From an uncultured Collinsella sp. (lineage in GTDB: Bacteria > Actinomycetota > Coriobacteriia > Coriobacteriales > Coriobacteriaceae): a stretch of DNA of 5,168 nt. Below the pieces are notes generated by a model. That model saw nothing but the letters and a program-made list of their open reading frames with translations. It made no database searches and was not told the origin of the DNA. This document shows, piece by piece, positions 1 to 5,168 of the stretch (position 1 is its first letter; each line of letters opens with the position of its first letter). Both the position numbers and the translations under genes were made by a program. Location: contig CABUHP010000137.1 in NCBI GenBank assembly GCA_902491415.1, positions 1-5,168 of the forward strand, written 5' to 3'.

Positions 1-158
1 CCGGCACCCGCGGGTAGCCGACCAAAACCGCCTGAAGGGTCACATTTATCTGATAATTGAATCCCCGGCGTTATGCCGCTCGCTGGCGTTGCCAAAACAT
101 CGGCTGCTACGTGCCTTGGGCGCTAGTGACCGTTGCCCTTGCATCTGTAACGAGTTGC

Positions 159-187
159 TTACGCATCTCCAGGGTTCTCCGTACTAT
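159..187 (+). promoter_or_regulatory. Possible weak promoter of the ABC operon
   Basis: TTACGC (159-164) and TACTAT (182-187) are separated by 17 bases and match the -35 and -10 consensus at 3 of 6 and 4 of 6 positions. Their position, about 45 bases before the first ABC start codon, is sensible. The match is weak, and a promoter further upstream or outside the window is equally possible. Confidence 0.22.
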
Positions 188-216
188 CATGAATCAGATT
201 GAATTGAGATGATGAT

Positions 217-222
217 AGGGAG
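217..222 (+). promoter_or_regulatory. Ribosome binding site of the first ABC gene
   Basis: AGGGAG lies nine bases before the ATG at 232. It supports that start over the next in-frame ATG (277), which would remove part of the first membrane helix. The first two bases of this site fall in the right arm of a possible 7-bp hairpin (184-190 with 212-218). Confidence 0.55.
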
Positions 223-231
223 CGCCTTTTT

Positions 232-2088
232 ATGATTGAGCTGCTCAGGCGTTTTGGTGGTAAGTTTCGCCGGTATATGGTGATTGGCCCTGCGTGCAAG
301 TTGATTGAAGTGATCTTTGACCTGCTGACGCCGCTGGTGATTGCCCAGATGATCGATAAGGGTATTGGCGCACACGATGTCAACGCCGTCGTCCACTACG
401 GTATGCTGCTTGGCGCCATGGCTGTGATCGGCATCTCGTTTACGCTCGTTTGCCAAAAGATGGCGGCGCTCACCTCGCAGGGCATGGGTACTGACATTCG
501 CGGCGCACTCTACCAGCACATCAACAAGCTGAGCTATGCCGAACTCGATCGCTTTGGCACGCCGTCGCTCATCACGCGCATTACCAACGACGTCAACCAG
601 GTGCAGCTTGCCGTGGCGCTGGGCGTGCGTATGCTCATCCGCTGGCCTTTCCTGGCGGTGGGTTCCATGGTTGCGGCCCTTGCCATCGACCTTAAGCTCG
701 GCATGATCTTTTTGATTTGCACGCCCGCCATCGGCCTGGTGTTTTGGCTTGTCATGGCGCGCTGCATCCCGTACTACAAGCAGCTGCAGGCAAAGCTCGA
801 TCGCATCGCGCTTATTTGCCGCGAGGGACTTTCGGGCGCCCGCGTGGTCCGGGCGTTTGTGCGCGAGGACCACGAGCGCGAGCGTTTTGCCCAGGCGGCC
901 GATGACCAGGCGCGTGTCGCAATCGCGGTGGGCAAGCTCTCGTCGATTCTCAACCCCGTCACGTTTTTGGTGATGAACCTGGGCGTGTGCGCCATCCTGT
1001 GGGTGGGCGGCATTCAGGTCAACGTGGGCGAGCTCACGCAGGGCCAGGTCATGGCGTTCGTCAACTACATGACGCAGACCCTGACCTCCATCGTGTATGT
1101 CGCCAACCTGGTCGTGGTCTTTACCAAGGCGAGCGCCAGTGCGTCGCGTCTCAACGAGGTGCTCAATTGCGTGCCGAGCATTACCGACGAGGGCAATCAG
1201 CCGGTCGCACTGCCCGAGCCGAGCGAACTGGCGGGTGGCGCTGTTTCGGTCCCGGCGCTGAGCTTTGACCATGCGAGTTTTTCGTTTGGCGCGGGCGCGG
1301 CAAATGCCGTGAGCGATGTGACGCTGGAGCTGCTGCTGGGCAAAACGCTTGGCATTATCGGCGGCACGGGTAGCGGCAAGTCCACGCTCGTCTCGCTTAT
1401 CCCGCGCCTGTACGACACGGGCGCCGGCAGCGTGTGCGTGATGGGTGCCGACGTGCGCGCTTGGCCGCTCGACCAGCTGCGCCATGTGGTTGCGACTGTT
1501 CCGCAGCGCGCGTCGCTCGTGAGCGGCACGATCCGCAGCAACCTAACCTGGCGCGACGAGTCGGCGGCCGACGAGGAGCTTTGGGCGGCGCTCGATATGG
1601 CGCAGGCCAGCGAGTTCGTGCGCAACAAGCCGCAGGGGCTCGACGCCCCGGTCGAGGCGGGCGGCAAGAACTTCAGCGGCGGTCAGCGCCAGCGCCTGAC
1701 CATTGCGCGTGCCCTGGTGGGCTCGCCGCAGGTTCTGATCATGGACGATTCCGCCTCGGCGCTCGACTTTAAGACCGACGCGGCGCTTCGCCATGCCATC
1801 CGCGAGCGCAGCGTATGTGGCGCTGCTGAGGGCGGGCTGCCGCTGACTACGGTGATCGTAAGCCAGCGCGTCTCGACCGTGCGCGACGCCGACATGATCT
1901 GCGTACTCGACCACGGCTCGGTCGCGGGCCTGGGCACGCATGACGAGCTCTACGCGACATGTCAGCTCTATCGCGAGATTTGCCAGTCGCAGCTGCGCCG
2001 CGAGGAGCTCGAGGGCCAGCAGGGGAGCGCGGTGCCCGCGTCCGCTCCGGCCGCCCCCGCATCTGTCTGCGCAAAGGAGGGCTGCTAA
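232..2088 (+). CDS. ABC exporter half-transporter, degenerate-site subunit of a heterodimer
   Basis: This 618-residue protein has an N-terminal membrane domain and a C-terminal ATPase domain, the type I ABC exporter (MdlB/BmrC-like) layout. Six hydrophobic segments lie near residues 15-40, 55-75, 134-152, 155-177, 240-260 and 271-298. In the ATPase domain I see Walker A GGTGSGKST (377-385), the Q-loop Gln425, signature SGGQ (482-485), and Walker B ending Asp505-Asp506 where the catalytic Glu is normally found. At the H-loop, SQR puts Gln545 in place of the switch His. Asp and Gln at these places are typical of the non-hydrolysing site of heterodimeric exporters such as TM287 and BmrC. The canonical signature would serve the partner's active site. 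The C-terminus ends in an Ala/Pro-rich tail (about 596-618). The stop codon abuts the next gene's ATG, so the two subunits are almost certainly co-expressed. The exporter would work in the cytoplasmic membrane. The substrate (drug, lipid or peptide) cannot be read from the sequence. Confidence 0.95.
   Translation: MIELLRRFGGKFRRYMVIGPACKLIEVIFDLLTPLVIAQMIDKGIGAHDVNAVVHYGMLLGAMAVIGISFTLVCQKMAALTSQGMGTDIRGALYQHINKLSYAELDRFGTPSLITRITNDVNQVQLAVALGVRMLIRWPFLAVGSMVAALAIDLKLGMIFLICTPAIGLVFWLVMARCIPYYKQLQAKLDRIALICREGLSGARVVRAFVREDHERERFAQAADDQARVAIAVGKLSSILNPVTFLVMNLGVCAILWVGGIQVNVGELTQGQVMAFVNYMTQTLTSIVYVANLVVVFTKASASASRLNEVLNCVPSITDEGNQPVALPEPSELAGGAVSVPALSFDHASFSFGAGAANAVSDVTLELLLGKTLGIIGGTGSGKSTLVSLIPRLYDTGAGSVCVMGADVRAWPLDQLRHVVATVPQRASLVSGTIRSNLTWRDESAADEELWAALDMAQASEFVRNKPQGLDAPVEAGGKNFSGGQRQRLTIARALVGSPQVLIMDDSASALDFKTDAALRHAIRERSVCGAAEGGLPLTTVIVSQRVSTVRDADMICVLDHGSVAGLGTHDELYATCQLYREICQSQLRREELEGQQGSAVPASAPAAPASVCAKEGC
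2073..2080 (+). promoter_or_regulatory. Strong Shine-Dalgarno for the second ABC gene, inside the first
   Basis: AAAGGAGG lies within the last codons of the first ABC gene, eight bases before the ATG at 2089. It fixes the start of the second gene. Because TAA (2086-2088) and ATG (2089-2091) touch, ribosomes ending the first gene can restart at once. Such coupling would help keep the two heterodimer subunits in equal amounts. Confidence 0.85.
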
Positions 2089-3948
2089 ATGAATCCGTAC
2101 ACTTCCTCCGGTTCGGTCGCCACGATGACGGCCAACGTGTCCGGTAACGATAACCTCAACGACCTGGGCGACGGTCCGCGCCAGCCCGGCGATCCCGAGC
2201 GCTATCCCGTGGGTGCGGTGACCCGCCGCTTGCTGGGCTATGTCCGCCCGCACCGCGTCTCGTTTGCGGCATCGTTTTTGAGTGCCGCCGTCTCGGTGAT
2301 TTTGCAGCTCTATACGCCCATTCTCATTGGCGAGGGTATCGACCTTATCGTCGCCACCGGGCAGGTGGACTTCGATGCGCTGCTGCCGCTCGTTACCAAG
2401 CTCGCGATTGTCGTCGTAGGCGCTGCGGCCTTCCAGTGGCTGCAGGGCTATTGCGTCAACCGCCTGTCCTACGAAACGGTGCGCGACATGCGCGTGGAGG
2501 CGAGCGATAAGCTCAGCCGCATGCCGCTCAGCTTTATCGACGGCCATGCCCACGGCGACCTTATGAGCCGCGTGGTCAACGATGTCGATCAGGTGGGCGA
2601 TGGCCTGCTGCAAGGCTTCACGCAGCTCTTTACCGGCGTCATCACCATCGTGGGCACGCTCGCGTTTATGCTCTCCATCAACTTGACCATGACACTCGTG
2701 GTGGTGCTCGTCACGCCGCTCTCCATCTTTGCGGCCGGTGCTATCGCCAAGCTTTCCAACAAGAGCTTTACCGCTCAGCAGCGCATCCAAGGTCAGCTGG
2801 GCGGTCATATCGAGGAGTACGTGGGCGAGCAAAAGCTGGTGGATGCCTTTGCCTACGGCCCGAACGCCCAAGCGCGCTTCGCTGCCCTCAATGCCGAGCT
2901 CTATACGGCGGGCGAGCGCGCGCAGTTTATGGGTTCGCTCTCCAACCCCGGCACACGCTTTATCAATAACATCATCTATGCCGTGGTCGCTGTGATCGGC
3001 TGCGTGGGCGTGATCACGGGCGTGCCGGCGACGCTTACGGTGGGCGGCGTGCAGATTTTCCTGTCCTATGCCAACCAGTACACCAAGCCGTTCAACGAGG
3101 TCACCAACGTCATTACGCAGATCCAGACGGCGTATGCCTCGGCGCGCCGTATGTTTGCGCTGCTCGATGCGCGCGAGCAGGAGCCCGATGCGCCAGATGC
3201 CGTGGAACTTGCCGCACCGCAGGGCGAGGTCGCCCTTGAGCATGTGGACTTTAGCTACGTGCCCGACCGCAGGCTGCTGCAGGACATCTGCATCGAGGCC
3301 AAGCCCGGCATGCGCTTTGCCCTGGTCGGCCCCACGGGCTGCGGCAAGACAACGCTCATCAACTTGCTGCTGCGGTTTTACGATATCGATGCCGGACGCA
3401 TCATGGTCGATGGCCGGTCTTCGCGTGACTACACGCGCGCAAGCCTGCGCCGCGCCTTTGGCATGGTGCTGCAGGACACTTGGCTGTTCGAGGGCACGGT
3501 GGCGGACAACATCGCTTACGGTTGCCCAGGAGTTACGCGCGAGCAGGTTGTCGAAGCCGCCAAGCGCGCGCACGCGCACAAGTTTATCGTGCAGTTGCCA
3601 GGCGGCTACGATACGGTCATCGGCGAGGACGGCGGCACGTTTAGCCAGGGTCAAAAACAGCTGCTGTGCATCGCGCGCGTCATGCTCACCGACCCGGCTA
3701 TCTTGCTGCTGGACGAGGCGACCTCGAGTATCGATACCCGCACCGAGCTGCAGGTGCAGGCGGCATTCGACGAGCTCATGGCCGGTCGCACAAGCTTTGT
3801 CGTGGCGCACCGCCTGAGCACCGTCCGCAACGCCGACTGCATTCTGGTGATGCGCGACGGGCAGATTATCGAGCGCGGCACGCACGACGAGCTGCTAGCG
3901 GCAGGCGGCTTCTACGCCGAACTCTATCGCAGCCAGTTTGCCCAGTAG
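2089..3948 (+). CDS. ABC exporter half-transporter, catalytic-site subunit of a heterodimer
   Basis: This 619-residue membrane-ATPase fusion is of the same family as its upstream neighbour. About 45 hydrophilic N-terminal residues, rich in Asn, Asp, Gly and Pro, precede the first helix. Hydrophobic segments lie near 57-82, 103-122, 178-198, 200-219, 290-312 and 318-340. The ATPase domain has an A-loop Tyr390, Walker A GPTGCGKTT (414-422), Q-loop Gln462, Walker B ending Asp542-Glu543 with the catalytic Glu present, the D-loop SSID (546-549), and switch His574. The signature is altered to SQGQ (519-522), as in TM288 and BmrD. Its Walker A and B with the neighbour's SGGQ would form the one hydrolytic site, while its SQGQ faces the neighbour's degenerate Walker motifs. 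The gene starts directly at the neighbour's stop with a strong ribosome binding site. Assignment to a heterodimeric exporter is very secure; the substrate is unknown. Confidence 0.95.
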   Translation: MNPYTSSGSVATMTANVSGNDNLNDLGDGPRQPGDPERYPVGAVTRRLLGYVRPHRVSFAASFLSAAVSVILQLYTPILIGEGIDLIVATGQVDFDALLPLVTKLAIVVVGAAAFQWLQGYCVNRLSYETVRDMRVEASDKLSRMPLSFIDGHAHGDLMSRVVNDVDQVGDGLLQGFTQLFTGVITIVGTLAFMLSINLTMTLVVVLVTPLSIFAAGAIAKLSNKSFTAQQRIQGQLGGHIEEYVGEQKLVDAFAYGPNAQARFAALNAELYTAGERAQFMGSLSNPGTRFINNIIYAVVAVIGCVGVITGVPATLTVGGVQIFLSYANQYTKPFNEVTNVITQIQTAYASARRMFALLDAREQEPDAPDAVELAAPQGEVALEHVDFSYVPDRRLLQDICIEAKPGMRFALVGPTGCGKTTLINLLLRFYDIDAGRIMVDGRSSRDYTRASLRRAFGMVLQDTWLFEGTVADNIAYGCPGVTREQVVEAAKRAHAHKFIVQLPGGYDTVIGEDGGTFSQGQKQLLCIARVMLTDPAILLLDEATSSIDTRTELQVQAAFDELMAGRTSFVVAHRLSTVRNADCILVMRDGQIIERGTHDELLAAGGFYAELYRSQFAQ

Positions 3949-3964
3949 GGGCTACCGATTAGCG

Positions 3965-3990
3965 GCAGATGGTTTACATCTGCGTTGTTA
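3965..3990 (+). terminator. Possible weak terminator after the ABC operon
   Basis: GCAGATG (3965-3971) pairs perfectly with CATCTGC (3977-3983) around a five-base loop, 16 bases after the second ABC stop. The following sequence, GTTGTTA, is T-rich but interrupted, so termination may be partial. The downstream part overlaps a candidate promoter for the next gene. Confidence 0.4.
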
Positions 3991-4013
3991 GTACTAAGAT
4001 ATTCATCTAATAA
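3985..4013 (+). promoter_or_regulatory. Candidate promoter of the flavodoxin-like gene
   Basis: TTGTTA (3985-3990) matches 4 of 6 bases of the -35 consensus. Two overlapping -10 candidates follow in a locally AT-rich stretch: TCTAAT (4006-4011, 5 of 6 matches, 15-base spacer) and TAATAA (4008-4013, 17-base spacer). Local AT richness in an otherwise GC-rich window and the position before the gene support a promoter here; the exact boxes are uncertain. Confidence 0.4.
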
Positions 4014-4058
4014 ATTGCATTAGTGGCTTTAGTTTTGGGGAAACGAGGCAACGTGACT

Positions 4059-4610
4059 ATGACGTGCTCTTTGGTGGTTAACAGCAAGAGCGGTAATACC
4101 AGGATGGTTTCGGGCGCGATCAAGCGCGCTCTGCAGGCTGCGGGCGTTGAGTTTGTCCATGCCGCGGCGTTGAGCGACGATGCGGATGCAGATCAGGTTG
4201 CGCTCGAGGCGCAGGGCGCCTGCGCGGCCGACACGGTGCTCGTCGGTTTTTGGTGCGACAAGGGCGCGTGCACGCCTTCGGTTGCCGCGCTGCTCTCCGC
4301 TCTGCACGGCAAGCGCGTTTTCCTCTTTGGTACCTGCGGTTTTGGCGCCGACCAGAGCTATTATCAGCAGATTATCGATCGCGTGACCTCCAATTTGGCC
4401 AATGATGCCGAGCTTGTAGGCTGGGCGATGTGCCAGGGCAAGATGGGCCCCGCGGTCAAGCAGCGCTACGAGGCCATGCTCGAGCAAGATCCCGAAAACG
4501 CCCGATTTAAGATGCTACTCGACAACTGGGTTGCCGCAAAGGATCACCCCACCAAGGAGGATCTGGATAACATGGCTGCAGCCGCCAAGAAGGCCGTACT
4601 GGGAGAGTAG
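4059..4610 (+). CDS. Flavodoxin-family protein (Flavodoxin_3 / BilS-like)
   Basis: From the ATG at 4059 this is a 183-residue cytoplasmic protein with a flavodoxin-like fold. The first strand (SLVV) runs into the loop SKSGNT (residues 9-14), which matches the FMN phosphate-binding loop of flavodoxins. A second motif, GFWCDKG (63-69), and a third, GTCGFG (91-96), lie where flavin-ring loops are expected, and CQGK (125-128) follows. From memory, GFW-x-DKG, FGT-x-G and CQGK together are typical of the Flavodoxin_3 group. That group includes BilS, the flavodoxin-like partner of the gut bilirubin reductase BilR. No bilR-like gene is visible here, so a bilS name is not justified and a general electron-transfer role is inferred. 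Cys66, Cys71, Cys93 and Cys125 sit in or next to these motifs. In-frame GTG codons at 4023 and 4053 are alternative starts; I prefer 4059 because it begins just before the first strand and GAGG (4045-4048) precedes it by ten bases. A strong terminator follows, so it is probably a single-gene transcript. Confidence 0.88.
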   Translation: MTCSLVVNSKSGNTRMVSGAIKRALQAAGVEFVHAAALSDDADADQVALEAQGACAADTVLVGFWCDKGACTPSVAALLSALHGKRVFLFGTCGFGADQSYYQQIIDRVTSNLANDAELVGWAMCQGKMGPAVKQRYEAMLEQDPENARFKMLLDNWVAAKDHPTKEDLDNMAAAAKKAVLGE

Positions 4611-4652
4611 CTTCGCCGTCCGCGATCCTTCGTGCAAAACAATACAAATGTG

Positions 4653-4680
4653 AAAGCCTCGAAATTCTCGAGGCTTTTTT
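4653..4680 (+). terminator. Strong intrinsic terminator of the flavodoxin-like gene
   Basis: AAAGCCTCGA (4653-4662) pairs perfectly with TCGAGGCTTT (4668-4677) around a five-base loop, and the T-run continues to 4680. It lies 42 bases after the stop codon. On the minus strand a shorter T-run follows the same stem, so weak termination in the other direction is possible. Confidence 0.9.
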
Positions 4681-4792
4681 CTTGACACTCATAGGCGCAA
4701 CCGTGGCAAGCGTTTGGGGTGACATTTTCCATCACCCCGATGACGAGACCGTCCTGGACGACACACTCGCATGCGTTCGCTGGATGTATGCA
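4681..4792. other. Intergenic stretch with an isolated hairpin at 4716-4738
   Basis: No gene can be supported here. GGGGTGA (4716-4722) pairs perfectly with TCACCCC (4732-4738) around a nine-base loop, with no T-run after it. The segment 4717-4730 matches the reverse complement of an arm of the downstream array (4889-4902) at 12 of 14 bases, so it may be a diverged outlying copy. It is not in the 62-base phase of the array. A perfect TTGACA at 4682-4687 has no plausible -10 box at normal spacing. Confidence 0.45.
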
Positions 4793-4998
4793 GAGTGGGA
4801 CGCACTTTCCGAATGGATGGGGTTTCGGAAAGTGCGTCCAGGAATTTGCCTTTGGAGTGGGATGCAGTTTCCAGTTGAGGGCTCTGGCGGAAAATGCGAC
4901 CCGGAATTTGCGATCGGAGTGGGATGGAGTTTCCCAACGGGGCCGTAAGCGGAAACTGCATCCCATTCCGGACATGGGACTGCGGACACGGTTTCCGG
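4793..4998. repeat. 62-base-period array of inverted-repeat hairpin units
   Basis: Left arms of the type GAGTGGGAYGCAGTTTCC begin at 4793, 4855 and 4917, exactly 62 bases apart. A degenerate fourth is in phase at 4979 (11 of 15 core bases match at 4984-4998). Right arms of the type CGGAAA-TGC-TCCC begin at 4826, 4888 and 4950, also 62 apart. Each left-right pair folds. Unit 1 has a perfect 16-bp stem (4798-4813 with 4824-4839). Unit 2 has an imperfect stem (4859-4872 with 4889-4902, two mismatches and one G-T pair). Unit 3 spans 20 positions (4915-4934 with 4951-4970) with one mismatch and one G-T pair. The 32-base segments 4841-4872 and 4903-4934 agree at 28 bases. Loops vary while arms are kept. 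Open frames across it are a by-product of the repeat. It could be a palindromic intergenic repeat, a mobile-element derivative, or part of a structured RNA. Confidence 0.85.
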
Positions 4999-5002
4999 AT
5001 GC

Positions 5003-5026
5003 AAAAAGGCCACATGACGTGGCCTT
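5003..5026 (-). terminator. Intrinsic terminator of a minus-strand transcript
   Basis: AAGGCCAC (5006-5013) pairs perfectly with GTGGCCTT (5019-5026) around a five-base loop. The run of A at 5003-5007 becomes a T-run directly after the stem on the minus strand, while no T-run follows on the + strand. This implies a transcript coming leftward from the right edge. It borders the repeat array and faces the flavodoxin terminator. Confidence 0.75.
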
Positions 5027-5168
5027 CAACTTATATATGTTCAGCAGATGTCCCCATGACAAGCCGCGTTTCAACACCGAGGCGTCTGCCCGGCGACGCG
5101 GAACGTAAGGTTCATCGCGAGTTCCGCACGAGCCGGAGAGCACTTAATGTGCTCTCCGTGCGAGCAGG
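5027..5168 (-). other. Right-edge region: 3' end of an unidentified minus-strand transcript
   Basis: No protein is recognised. Two minus-strand frames open at the window edge close at stops at 5112-5114 (18 codons) and 5071-5073 (31 codons); either could be the tail of a gene outside the window. A GTG at 5143 starts a longer minus-strand frame, but it reads through the terminator and the whole repeat array, so I discard it. A strong inverted repeat lies at 5134-5158: CGGAGAGCAC pairs with GTGCTCTCCG around a five-base loop. It can be extended across an internal bulge by CGCA (5125-5128) with TGCG (5159-5162). Smaller stems are possible at 5098-5104 with 5121-5127 and at 5082-5086 with 5095-5099, some mutually exclusive. 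This density of stems before a terminator would also fit the 3' end of a structured non-coding RNA. Confidence 0.4.

Larger units (their letters stand above)
1..231. other. Upstream intergenic/leader region, no convincing gene
   Basis: No recognisable gene lies here. Frame 1 of the + strand ends at a TGA at 58-60 after 19 codons and could be the tail of an upstream gene, but it is too short to identify. Frame 2 is open from 2 to 202 with no start codon in the window, and its codon choice is mixed and unlike the genes downstream. A GC-rich inverted repeat at 2-20 (CGGC pairing with GCCG around a short inner stem) could be the end of an upstream transcript, but no T-tract follows it. A short palindrome, AATCAGATT at 192-200, and a 7-bp inverted repeat (184-190 with 212-218) sit just before the first ABC gene. 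The second arm touches its Shine-Dalgarno sequence, so a regulatory role is possible but unproven. Confidence 0.5.

Noticed and set aside
187..1485. Minus-strand open frame of 432 codons opposite the first ABC gene
   Set aside because: It has the same shadow composition, no domain, and runs fully opposite a certain gene.
1543..3885. Minus-strand open frame of 780 codons opposite both ABC genes
   Set aside because: It is the antisense shadow of strongly supported coding sequence with GC-biased third positions. Its His/Arg/Ala-rich product shows no domain, and it spans the junction of two real genes.
4023..4058. Start of the flavodoxin-like protein at GTG 4023
   Set aside because: It would add 12 residues before the first strand of the fold, and it lies immediately downstream of the candidate -10 box with no ribosome binding site before it.
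4682..4687. Perfect TTGACA as a -35 box
   Set aside because: No acceptable -10 box lies 15-19 bases downstream; the sequence there is GC-rich. It overlaps the end of a terminator.
4682..4948. + strand open frame of 88 codons starting with TTG
   Set aside because: Its first 40 codons look mildly protein-like, but it starts at the terminator's T-run with no ribosome binding site and then reads into the repeat array. A decayed gene remnant cannot be excluded, but nothing supports a working gene.
4793..4998. CRISPR array
   Set aside because: The units are head-to-tail hairpins with variable loops inside the repeat and only 28 of 32 identity between the best copies. There are no identical direct repeats separated by unique spacers and no cas genes in view.
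5040..5085. RNase P RNA 3' end or a CRISPR-repeat end (GTTGAAAC followed by CGGCTT on the minus strand)
   Set aside because: Only a short string resembles the conserved RNase P segment, with an extra base and without the expected flanking elements. The CRISPR-like ending occurs once with no second copy.
4544..5143. Minus-strand open frame of 199 codons from a GTG
   Set aside because: It runs through the 5003-5026 terminator, the entire hairpin array, the 4653-4680 terminator and into the 3' end of the flavodoxin gene. Its repeated peptide segments are just the translated DNA repeat.

Overview
The window looks like chromosomal DNA from a high-GC actinobacterium. Gene style, GC-biased third codon positions and intergenic layout suggest the Coriobacteriia, perhaps a gut Collinsella-like organism. 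That placement is inference from sequence feel, not a database match. All three recognisable genes lie on the + strand.

Layout: 1-231 is a leader or intergenic stretch with no convincing gene. 232-2088 and 2089-3948 encode two half-size ABC exporters whose stop and start codons abut, so they form a two-gene operon. Their nucleotide-binding domains are complementary. The first has a degenerate Walker B (Asp for Glu) and a Gln in place of the switch His, but a canonical SGGQ signature. The second has a full catalytic set but an SQGQ signature. This is the asymmetric heterodimer pattern of TM287/288, BmrCD and LmrCD. A weak hairpin and an AT-rich candidate promoter separate this operon from a flavodoxin-fold gene (4059-4610). 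That gene resembles the Flavodoxin_3 group, which includes BilS-like proteins, and it ends at a strong intrinsic terminator (4653-4680).

The 3' part (4681-5168) has no convincing complete gene and is the most unusual part of the window. At 4793-4998 there is an array of inverted-repeat arms with an exact 62-base period: left arms start at 4793, 4855, 4917 and, degenerate, 4979; right arms start at 4826, 4888 and 4950. Units 1 and 3 fold into strong hairpins that keep their pairing through two compensatory base-pair changes; unit 2 is imperfect locally but can pair almost perfectly with unit 3. The array lies between the flavodoxin terminator on its left and a minus-strand terminator (5003-5026) on its right, so it is in a convergent intergenic region. 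Something is therefore probably transcribed leftward from beyond the right edge; 5027-5168 holds strong hairpins and short open frames but no recognisable protein.

Together, the two ABC subunits would form one membrane exporter of unknown substrate. The flavodoxin-like protein would act separately as a cytoplasmic electron carrier or redox partner. The hairpin array is the best candidate for something undescribed: a structured repeat family, a mobile palindromic element, or a small-RNA locus.
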